Made by a program: the position numbers and the translations under genes. Of a stretch of 49,111 bases of DNA, positions 40,244 through 47,171 are shown in pieces; the stretch's first letter is position 1; each line of letters starts with the position of its first letter. Source of the DNA: Demequina sp. (GTDB lineage: Bacteria > Actinomycetota > Actinomycetes > Actinomycetales > Demequinaceae); the NCBI RefSeq assembly GCF_016278775.1, contig NZ_JADQBF010000041.1:29499-78609 (forward strand), written 5' to 3'. The notes under the pieces were generated by a model. That model searched no databases. It was not told the DNA's origin and saw only the letters and a list, made by a program, of their open reading frames with translations.

Positions 40244-41500
40244 ATGCTCACCCTGTCAGGCGTGCACCTCGCGGTCGATGCCGCCGAGCCGCAACACGCC
40301 TCTGTCGTGTTGATCGAGCTGGGCATCGTGCTGCTCGTCCTTGCGGGACTGGGGCGACTGGCCGCGCGCATCGGTCTTCCGTCGGTCCCGTTGTACCTGC
40401 TGGCCGGTCTGGTCATGGGAGAGGGCAGCTTCTTTCGCGTCGACGCTGGCGAGGAGTTTCTGGCGATCGGCGCCCAAATCGGCGTGGTTCTCCTGCTCCT
40501 CCTCTTGGGCCTTGAGTACTCGCCAGCTGACCTCAAACAGGGGCTGAAGACCTCCTGGCTGGCCGGGATAGTGGACGGCCTCGCCAACGCCATCCCCGGC
40601 TTCGCCATGGGGCTCATTCTTGGCTGGTCCCCGGAGGCGTCGCTGTTGCTTGGGGGCGTGACGTACATCTCGTCCTCCGGAATCATCGCGCGTCTACTCG
40701 ACGACTTCGACCGCTACGCGAACCGTGAGACCCCCGTGATCCTCAGCCTGCTGGTGATGGAGGACATCGTCATGGCGGTGTTCCTGCCGATCGTGGCCGT
40801 GATTCTGGTCGGCTCGAGTGTGGTGCAGGGAGCCGTGACCGCGGCCATCGCGATCAGTTTGGTCGCCATCGCGTTCTTCGTGTCGCTGCGGTTTTCGACC
40901 CACGTATCGAAGGCTGTTCACTCCCGATCGCGCGAACTGCTGCTGCTGTCGGTGTTGGGGCTGTCCTTCCTGGTGGCGGGCCTCGCCGAAGCGGCCCAGA
41001 TCTCCGCCGCAGTGGGAGCGTTCCTCTTGGGACTCACCCTTTCCGGCCAAGTCGCCGACGAGGTGCGGACACTCCTTCCACCGTTGCGAGACGTCTTTGG
41101 CGGGATTTTCTTCGTGTTCTTCGGACTCACCATCGACCCGCGGGACCTGCTCCCGGTCCTGATACCTGCGCTGATCCTGGCGGTCATCACGGCCATCACC
41201 AAGATCGGGACAGGTGCGTGGGCCGCTGCGCGCGCCGGCATCGGCACCAAGGGCCGTTGGCGCACCGGCCTGTCGCTCATCGCGCGCGGTGAGTTCTCCA
41301 TCGTCATCGCGGGGTTGGGAGTAGCGGCGGGCGTCGAAAGCAGCCTTGGTCCCCTCGCGGCCGCCTATGTGCTGATCCTCGCTGTGGTCGGCTCGGTGCT
41401 CATGCGTCTCGCGGACCACATTCGGCCACCGCGCATCATCGGCAGGCGACACCCCCCGGTCGGACCGACGACGCCACGCCCGACGCCCGGCGCGTACTAG
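40244..41500 (+). CDS. cation/proton antiporter, CPA2 (Kef/KhtU-like)
   Basis: The product is 418 residues with about 12 membrane helices. It has the CPA2 core: LAGLVMGEGSFF, LLLLLLGLEYSPADLK, GVTYISSSGIIARLL (discontinuous helix) and GLSLIARGEFSIVIAGLG. It lacks the cytosolic TrkA-N domain of Kef proteins, as in KhtU, with regulation supplied by the separate KhtT-like partner. It probably exports K+ in exchange for H+ at high pH or osmotic upshift. The Pro-rich C-terminal tail is short. Confidence 0.88.
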   Translation: MLTLSGVHLAVDAAEPQHASVVLIELGIVLLVLAGLGRLAARIGLPSVPLYLLAGLVMGEGSFFRVDAGEEFLAIGAQIGVVLLLLLLGLEYSPADLKQGLKTSWLAGIVDGLANAIPGFAMGLILGWSPEASLLLGGVTYISSSGIIARLLDDFDRYANRETPVILSLLVMEDIVMAVFLPIVAVILVGSSVVQGAVTAAIAISLVAIAFFVSLRFSTHVSKAVHSRSRELLLLSVLGLSFLVAGLAEAAQISAAVGAFLLGLTLSGQVADEVRTLLPPLRDVFGGIFFVFFGLTIDPRDLLPVLIPALILAVITAITKIGTGAWAAARAGIGTKGRWRTGLSLIARGEFSIVIAGLGVAAGVESSLGPLAAAYVLILAVVGSVLMRLADHIRPPRIIGRRHPPVGPTTPRPTPGAY

Positions 41501-41625
41501 GCCTGGGCGGCCCGTGCCAGAGCGCGTGCTCGGGTGTGCAAGAATTGCTCGTCGCCTGGCGCGGCCCGCGTGAGCGTGGCCCCAGGACGATGCGCCGGTC
41601 ACATCGCGCGGGTGGTGTGACGCTC

Positions 41626-41639
41626 GCGCCCACGGGCGC
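41626..41639. other. short inverted repeat upstream of the second MFS gene
   Basis: GCGCCC and GGGCGC with a two-base loop (41626-41639) follow an imperfectly spaced GTCACA/TGTGAC pair (41598-41621). These lie in the 166-base gap between the antiporter and MFS genes. They could end the antiporter transcript or be operators; no T-run is seen. Confidence 0.3.
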
Positions 41640-41666
41640 ACTCATGGTGTTCTTCGGAGACGTGTG

Positions 41667-43034
41667 ATGTTTGCGCGCTATCGCGAAATTCTGGCGCTGC
41701 CGGGCGCGGCGGCCTTCTTCTGGTGGGGCCTCCTCGCCCGCATGCAGATGGGCTTGACTGGGCTGGCAACCTTCCTGCTCGTGCAGATCGAGTACGGCTC
41801 CTACGCGCTCGCTGGCGCGGTGCTGGCAGCAGTAGCAATCGGCAACGCCTTCTTGGCGCCCCAAGTCAGTCGGCTCATCGACGAGTTCGGGCAGTCGCGG
41901 GTGCTACGCATCGGGTTCGCGCTGTCGGTGTCGGCCCGCGTCGGCCTGGTCGTGGCAGCCCTAATGCATGCGCCCCTATGGGTATTGCTCACGGTGGCGC
42001 CCATGGTTTCCCTCAGCGGCAGCCAATCGACCCTGACCCGCGCCCGCTGGACGCACATCGTGCCGGACAAGCACAGCCTCAACACCGCGTTCTCGCTCGA
42101 GAGCTCGCTTGAGGAGGTGCTGTTCATTGCCGGACCGGCGCTCGCCACGGTGCTCGCCACCACCGTCGCGTCGTGGCTGCCCAGCGTCGTTGCGGCCGTC
42201 ACCCTGCTCGTGGGCGGCTACGTGTTCTTGTCGTTGCGCTCAACGGAGCCGCCCGCCCGCAGGGCCGACGCGGGAACCGTCCCCCTGACCATGGCGCCCG
42301 TCATCGACGGTTCACTCCCTCGCGTCGGCCTGATCCCTGAAAGTGCCCGCGCCCGCAACCGGCCCCGCCGCTACCGCAACCCCTTGCGCGGTCACCTGCT
42401 CGTCACCACTCCCGCTCTCGTGATCACCACCATCGTGTTCGCCACCCAGGGCGCCCTCTTTGCGTCGGTGGATGCGTCCACGGTGGCACTCGCTGAGGAG
42501 ATGGGTCACAAGTCGTGGTCGGGGCCCGTCCTTGCCGTCTTCGCCCTGGGTTCGCTGACGGGCGGGCTCCTCTATGGCTCGCGCATGTGGACGGGATCGC
42601 TCGCTTCCAGGCTGCTGTGGGGAGTGACAGGGAGTGGGATCGGCGCGACGACGTTTGCATTCGCCCCCACCCTGTTGGTGCTTGGCGCCCTCATGTTCGT
42701 GACGGGGCTCGTCATCGCACCCACCATGGCCGTCGGCGACGGCGTGGTGCATGCGCTCATACCGCGCTCACGGATGACGGAGGGCATGGCGTGGACCCGC
42801 GTGGGCCTCGACCTTGGGGTCGCGGCTGGAGCATGGGTCACGGGCGTGATGGTGGAGCGAGGTGGGGCTTCCCACGGCTTCGGCGTGACGAGCGCCGCAG
42901 GCCTGGCAGGCATCGTCATCATGGCCGCGTCGTGGCGCTACCTGCGCAGCAAGCGTGCCTACGACGAGACGGTGGTGCGGGAGAGTGCCGTCGCTAGCGT
43001 GGGCGGCCACCCCGCTGGAATGATGACCTCATGA
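41667..43034 (+). CDS. MFS transporter, paralogue of the one at 23490
   Basis: The product is 455 residues with about 12 membrane helices. It shares TRARWTHIV, NTAFSLESSLEEVLFIAGPA and TEGMAWTRVG with the first copy. A longer cytosolic central loop (about 190-250, Arg-rich) distinguishes it. ATG 41667 follows GGAG by seven bases. Substrate unknown. It overlaps the GNAT gene by four bases, suggesting a modify-and-export pair. Confidence 0.85.
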   Translation: MFARYREILALPGAAAFFWWGLLARMQMGLTGLATFLLVQIEYGSYALAGAVLAAVAIGNAFLAPQVSRLIDEFGQSRVLRIGFALSVSARVGLVVAALMHAPLWVLLTVAPMVSLSGSQSTLTRARWTHIVPDKHSLNTAFSLESSLEEVLFIAGPALATVLATTVASWLPSVVAAVTLLVGGYVFLSLRSTEPPARRADAGTVPLTMAPVIDGSLPRVGLIPESARARNRPRRYRNPLRGHLLVTTPALVITTIVFATQGALFASVDASTVALAEEMGHKSWSGPVLAVFALGSLTGGLLYGSRMWTGSLASRLLWGVTGSGIGATTFAFAPTLLVLGALMFVTGLVIAPTMAVGDGVVHALIPRSRMTEGMAWTRVGLDLGVAAGAWVTGVMVERGGASHGFGVTSAAGLAGIVIMAASWRYLRSKRAYDETVVRESAVASVGGHPAGMMTS

Positions 43035-43588
43035 CACGCCCGTTCACGGTGCGCCCCGTCCGTGCGGACGATGCCGCGGCCATCACGACCATTTACAACG
43101 CCTACGTGCTTGACACGGTGGCGACGTTCGAACTCGACGCCATCGACGCACCGGAAATGGCTCGAAGAATCGCCAAGGTCCTGGGCGCGGGCCTGCCGTG
43201 GCTCGTCGTGGAGGATGCCGCAGTCGCGGCCGACGGCGGCGCGGACTCGGCCGTGCTGGGATACGCGTACGCCGGCCAGTTCAGAGACCGTGCGGCGTAC
43301 GACCACACCCTCGAGGCCACCATCTACCTCCATCCCGATGCCCGGGGGAGGGGCCTCGGCACCGCGCTCTTTGCATCGCTGTTTGCTGCCGTTGAGGATC
43401 TCACCTCCGCGCAGAGCCGACACGCGCCTGTCCACGCGATCATCGGCTCGATCGCGCTTCCCAACAACGCGTCCGTCGCGCTTCACGAGCGCTTCGGCAT
43501 GACCCAGGTGGCTCATCTGGTGGCCGTGGGGCGCAAGTTTGATCGGTGGGTCGACGTGGGCTATTGGCAACTCACCTACGACGCCTGA
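43031..43588 (+). CDS. GNAT acetyltransferase (phosphinothricin/methionine sulfoximine type)
   Basis: The product is 185 residues. The N-terminus FTVRPVRADDAAAITTIYNAYV and VATFELDA are typical of the Pat/MddA/YncA subgroup; the acetyl-CoA loop is HPDARGRGLGTALF, followed by HAIIGSIALPNNASVALHERFG. These enzymes acetylate phosphinothricin-like or methionine sulfone/sulfoximine analogues. The ATG overlaps the stop of the transporter gene, so co-translation is likely. Confidence 0.88.
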   Translation: MTRPFTVRPVRADDAAAITTIYNAYVLDTVATFELDAIDAPEMARRIAKVLGAGLPWLVVEDAAVAADGGADSAVLGYAYAGQFRDRAAYDHTLEATIYLHPDARGRGLGTALFASLFAAVEDLTSAQSRHAPVHAIIGSIALPNNASVALHERFGMTQVAHLVAVGRKFDRWVDVGYWQLTYDA

Positions 43589-43720
43589 GCCCCTTCATCA
43601 TCCGCGAACCGCGAGCGCCGACGCGTCAACAGCCTTGCCCCTTTTGTCACTTTCCATTGCGCTCCGTGCACGCTCACGCCAGGATAGGGATGTCGGTTCG
43701 GCATCGGGCGGACACCCTAA

Positions 43721-43736
43721 CCCCCGCTTCAGGGGG
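43721..43736 (+). other. hairpin upstream of the prepilin gene
   Basis: CCCCC, GCTTCA and GGGGG form a perfect five-pair stem 24 bases before the prepilin ATG. It is followed by ACTTTGC, not a T-run. It could cap or slow translation of the leader, or be a weak terminator. I see nothing else in the 172 bases between the GNAT gene and the prepilin gene. Confidence 0.35.
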
Positions 43737-43760
43737 ACTTTGCACCGAAAGAGACCCCAC

Positions 43761-44183
43761 ATGAATACCGCCATTTTGAGGCGGCAGCGCGATGATGGCT
43801 TTTCCTTGGTCGAATTGATCACGGTGATCCTCATCATCGGGTTGCTCGCCGCTATAGCCATACCCCTGTACCTCGACCAGCAAAAAAAGGGTCGCGACGC
43901 AGCCGCGAAGTCTGACCTCAATGCTGTCGCGAAGGGCATCCGTATCGCTCTCGATCAGGACCAGGTGGGCGTTCCCACCCTTGCCGTCTCCGACAGGACA
44001 GTGACCCTCGACGGCGAGACCATTGCGTCCCTGTCGCCCGGAGTGGTCCTCGGCGGGCTGCATTGGACGAGTTTCGACCTGTGGTGCATTGACGTGACGC
44101 ACCCGGACGGGGATCACGCCAAGAGCCCCGGCTACAAGTTCAACGCTCCCGACGGAGATTCGAGTTCGGGTCAGTGCACTTGA
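43761..44183 (+). CDS. type IV prepilin-like protein
   Basis: The product is 140 residues. A basic 13-residue leader ends in the prepilin peptidase site DG|FSLVELITVILIIGLLAA (Glu5 of the mature chain). The long hydrophobic helix continues to LDQQKKGRDAAAKSDLN. The globular part has two Cys (WCIDV and GQCT) that could form the usual C-terminal disulfide loop. No PilB, PilC, PilD or other pilus gene is in view, so it may use machinery encoded elsewhere. GAAAGAG is eight bases upstream. Confidence 0.85.
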   Translation: MNTAILRRQRDDGFSLVELITVILIIGLLAAIAIPLYLDQQKKGRDAAAKSDLNAVAKGIRIALDQDQVGVPTLAVSDRTVTLDGETIASLSPGVVLGGLHWTSFDLWCIDVTHPDGDHAKSPGYKFNAPDGDSSSGQCT

Positions 44184-44238
44184 CGTGAAGCTCTCCTGCA
44201 CGCGCTGGGACCACGGAATGGCGCGTCACTCTGGCCGC

Positions 44239-44745
44239 CTAGCCGTCCGCAGAAGTTCCCCTCGTAGTCCATGGGCTCATGATGAGGACCGCGAGGTTTG
44301 TTCTCGTAGACTCTTGCGCGCTCGGATACACCAACCGGATATGCCACTGAGCTCCATCGATGGACTTGCGAAGATCGGTGACGGTGGCTCGCTCGTTGCT
44401 GAGACCGCCGTCCGTAGCGACCCAACCGTCGGAGACGAGGAAGTCGGACATGGCCTCACCGGCGGCCACCGCCGTCGAGGTCTCGACGTAGCTCCTGTTG
44501 TCGGCGATCTGCCAGTAGGCGGGGTCCGACTCGTTGGCCGTACCCGAGTGGGTGTCCCCGACGCGCAACGACGACTCGATGACCGGTTCGCCCTTCACGT
44601 CGTACGACGACGTGATCCCCACCAGTTCACCGTGAAGGTGCTCCGCTTGCGTCTGATACTCGCCCAGTCGACTTTCAGTGCCCATGCATCCTCCTAGTAC
44701 GACGATCATCGCCAGGATCGCGGCGATCCTCACACCCGCCCTCAT
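44239..44745 (-). CDS. lipoprotein, possible partner/immunity of the hydrolase module
   Basis: The product is 168 residues. Signal peptide with lipobox VLGGC (Cys about residue 20). The mature part is alpha/beta with AYWQIADNRSYVETSTAVAAG and a TGGLSNERATVTDL-like stretch (DGGLSNERATVTDL). It shows no enzyme motif. It is the third gene of an operon in which every pair overlaps by four bases. A small lipoprotein coded with an exported-type hydrolase could be an immunity or chaperone protein; this is inference. Confidence 0.75.
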   Translation of the reverse strand: MRAGVRIAAILAMIVVLGGCMGTESRLGEYQTQAEHLHGELVGITSSYDVKGEPVIESSLRVGDTHSGTANESDPAYWQIADNRSYVETSTAVAAGEAMSDFLVSDGWVATDGGLSNERATVTDLRKSIDGAQWHIRLVYPSAQESTRTNLAVLIMSPWTTRGTSADG

Positions 44746-46727
44746 CCGTCGACCGCAATGTAGTGCGGCGCGTACCCGGGGGCGTCATTGCCATCGACCA
44801 CCACACGAGTGCCCTCCGGGTAGGTGATTACTTCACTTGGTGCGTAGACCTCCACCTGTCCCCCCACAATCACCTGGACCAGATTGTTGAAGGCCGTGGA
44901 CCCCGGCGCGTAGATCCCTGAGTGGCCCGCGAAACCAGGAGGCGTGGATCCGTCCCAATGGTTCTCAAGGTCTTCGCTCTGCGTGTTGCCGTACTCGACC
45001 TGCCCCGTCTCCAGGCGGATGACGCCGCTGGCATTGAGGGGCGTTTGGCCGTGGATCGCCAGCAGGTCCCCCTCGTTGCCTTGAATCAGACCTACTACAG
45101 AGTCGTTGCGCACCATCATGGCGAAGTGCGGGACGTCACCGGTGGCGGGGAAGTCCGTGACGCCGTGCACTCCGTCTCCCATGCCGGCTGCGGCCATGTA
45201 GAGAATCCTGTCAGCTCGCAGGCCTGCCTGTTCCGCCAGTCCCACCGTGGCGCCACCATAACTGTGCCCAATGACTGTGACGTCCGCTCCCGGGGGAACC
45301 TCGAGGGCGTTGACGAAGGCCGCAAGGTGAGGAGCCAGCGCGTGGGAGTATGACGGGTCCATCGCCTGTGGGATGTTCTGAGGTAGCGCACCACCCGCCC
45401 ATTGAATGACAGCGGTCGGCTCGCCCGCTGACACGTTGGCCTCCTGGTAGATGTCCGCAGCGCGATCATCCGCGAAGTGCTGCATGGTGGAGCCAGTGCC
45501 TGGAACAGAGACGGCGATGTGCGTGATCCACGCGGGCACGTTTCCTGTAAGCGGGTCGATGGGACCGCGATACGTCGCGATCGCATCGTGAGCGGGATCG
45601 AACACCGCCAATGAAACCCCCGTGAGCGTGCTTGCGTCCCCGTTGGCATCGAAGGATGTCACCTGCTGGCCGAGGAGCGACTCGTAGTAGTCGATCAGCT
45701 CGGCGTTCTTGCCGATGCTGTCACGGTTGCGCCAGATCAGTCCTTCGCGGGGCCCCGGAGTCACCGCTTGCGTCGATGGCTCATCGGACTCAGCGCGCTC
45801 CAGGCTCCGAATGTCCTCCTCCCACATCGAGATCTCACTCTCCAGTCGCGCAATTTCCTCCCGAACGCCGTAGGTGTTGGCCTCGATTCTGTCGGCGAGG
45901 ATCACGCCATCGAGATTGCCCACAATGCGGGGAGCGTGCTCGATCAGCATGCGAGCAGCGTCCGGTTCCAGGTGCGACCACCACTCCTGGACCTGGCCCG
46001 CTGGAGGCGGGTAGAACCACAGCAACTCGGCGATCTCGGGGTGCTCCTCAAGCCACGCGCGGACGGCATCGGGATCATCACTCGCCGCGAGCTGGCGCAA
46101 GAACGACATCACCACGGCCGCCTCGAAATCGGCCTTTGCGACGGAGGTTCGCGGGCCGGGGCTTGGGTGTCGGAACGCCGACATGGTGTGCGACAGGAGG
46201 GAGTCGACGTCACCGATGCGCTGTAGCGCGCCGACGCAATCCGACGTGGCAGCCTCGATGAGGTCGCCGACGGAGAGGCACTCCGACCACAATCGACTGT
46301 TCGCCTCGAACTGACCTGGTCCCCACACCTCCCCCATGTCTGACACCGACATCTCGTACAGCTCCGCCATGGACTGGCGGAACGTGAACACCTGACTGCG
46401 CAGTGCGGGCACTTCATACTCGAGCGCCGTGACTCGCGCCTTGGCCACGGCGAGGGCGTCCGCCAAGTCACCGAGCGCGAAGGACGCGCGCCGCATGCCG
46501 TCTTGCGCTTCGTTGCCCGCGCTCGCAGCCAGCGCCATCCGCGACATGAGGGGCTCGGTCTGGGCGGAGCTCAACACGCCGGGGACTCCAACCCAGGTTC
46601 CCTCGAGCGCGTTCGCTGAGCCGTCGAGTTCCCTCCCTGCCTGCAGCAGATCGTCTGCCGCGCTCCTGATCGCATCGGGGTGTACCGAGAGGTCGGGGAT
46701 GTCATGCGCTGCAACGAGTTCTGTCAT
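44742..46727 (-). CDS. alpha/beta hydrolase (DUF1023 type) with WXG100-like N-terminus
   Basis: The product is 661 residues. Residues about 5-110 are a helical hairpin like WXG100/LXG proteins (IRSAADDLLQAGREL, then GTWVGVPG). A helical middle part follows (110-330). Residues about 350-620 are an alpha/beta hydrolase: VTVIGHSYGGATVG with nucleophile Ser489, an Asp in MVRNDSVVGL, and the His in FAGHSGIY (His602). DUF1023 hydrolases are mainly actinobacterial. There is no signal peptide, so export, if any, would be by a type VII (ESX-like) route together with the upstream small protein. Lipase or esterase activity is likely. Confidence 0.85.
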   Translation of the reverse strand: MTELVAAHDIPDLSVHPDAIRSAADDLLQAGRELDGSANALEGTWVGVPGVLSSAQTEPLMSRMALAASAGNEAQDGMRRASFALGDLADALAVAKARVTALEYEVPALRSQVFTFRQSMAELYEMSVSDMGEVWGPGQFEANSRLWSECLSVGDLIEAATSDCVGALQRIGDVDSLLSHTMSAFRHPSPGPRTSVAKADFEAAVVMSFLRQLAASDDPDAVRAWLEEHPEIAELLWFYPPPAGQVQEWWSHLEPDAARMLIEHAPRIVGNLDGVILADRIEANTYGVREEIARLESEISMWEEDIRSLERAESDEPSTQAVTPGPREGLIWRNRDSIGKNAELIDYYESLLGQQVTSFDANGDASTLTGVSLAVFDPAHDAIATYRGPIDPLTGNVPAWITHIAVSVPGTGSTMQHFADDRAADIYQEANVSAGEPTAVIQWAGGALPQNIPQAMDPSYSHALAPHLAAFVNALEVPPGADVTVIGHSYGGATVGLAEQAGLRADRILYMAAAGMGDGVHGVTDFPATGDVPHFAMMVRNDSVVGLIQGNEGDLLAIHGQTPLNASGVIRLETGQVEYGNTQSEDLENHWDGSTPPGFAGHSGIYAPGSTAFNNLVQVIVGGQVEVYAPSEVITYPEGTRVVVDGNDAPGYAPHYIAVDG

Positions 46728-47077
46728 GATCGCCCGTGCTGCCCGCCGGAAGGCGTGAGTCCCCGGGGACCATCGAGACCGTCGGTAGCAAACACCTTGG
46801 CCGCCAGTTGCTCATCCTGTTCCAACAAGGCGAGTACGCCGTTCCGCGCAGCCTCCACCGTGAGGCCCGCCGCCGTCATGGACTCCTGTGCGAGAACCTT
46901 GCGGGGGCCGAGCACGCGCTCGCACTGACCGGACACGGCGGGAATGGCGGCGACGGCATGTGCCGCCGCGCGGTGAGCCCGCTCCGCCGCGGCCGACGCC
47001 GACGACCAGTCCTGGACCTGCAACGACGCTCGATGGGTGAGGTCAAGGACTCCCTGGACATCGATCTCCACCCTCAT
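46724..47077 (-). CDS. small ESX/WXG100-like protein
   Basis: The product is 117 residues and almost all alpha-helical. There is a W-S-S turn near residue 24 (QDWSSASAAAERAHRAAAHA), the kind of helix-turn-helix seen in WXG100 proteins, though the exact WXG is replaced by WSS. It is coupled to the hydrolase gene by ATGA. TAGTTT ends six bases before the ATG and no ribosome-binding site exists, so its mRNA is probably leaderless. It could form a heterodimer with the N-terminal hairpin of the hydrolase. Confidence 0.7.
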   Translation of the reverse strand: MRVEIDVQGVLDLTHRASLQVQDWSSASAAAERAHRAAAHAVAAIPAVSGQCERVLGPRKVLAQESMTAAGLTVEAARNGVLALLEQDEQLAAKVFATDGLDGPRGLTPSGGQHGRS

Positions 47078-47083
47078 GGGAGC

Positions 47084-47089
47084 AAACTA
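47084..47089 (-). promoter_or_regulatory. -10 element of the ESX-like operon promoter
   Basis: TAGTTT on the minus strand ends six bases before ATG 47077, giving a leaderless operon transcript. The -35 is weak. The 94-base gap to metE also has an imperfect hairpin (47108-47132). Confidence 0.5.
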
Positions 47090-47171
47090 CCCGAACAGGT
47101 CACTGGGCCACATAGGGATGATTCCCCTGTGGACGGTCTCGGGCCCACCCCGGCGCGTTGTCCGACGTGCT

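Noticed and set aside
43589-43760. Cyclic di-GMP riboswitch before the prepilin gene
   Set aside because: I looked for the conserved GEMM segments and did not find them; only a simple hairpin is present.
47108-47132. Rho-independent terminator after metE
   Set aside because: The stem CCACATAGGG/CCCCTGTGG is imperfect and no T-run follows on the minus strand.
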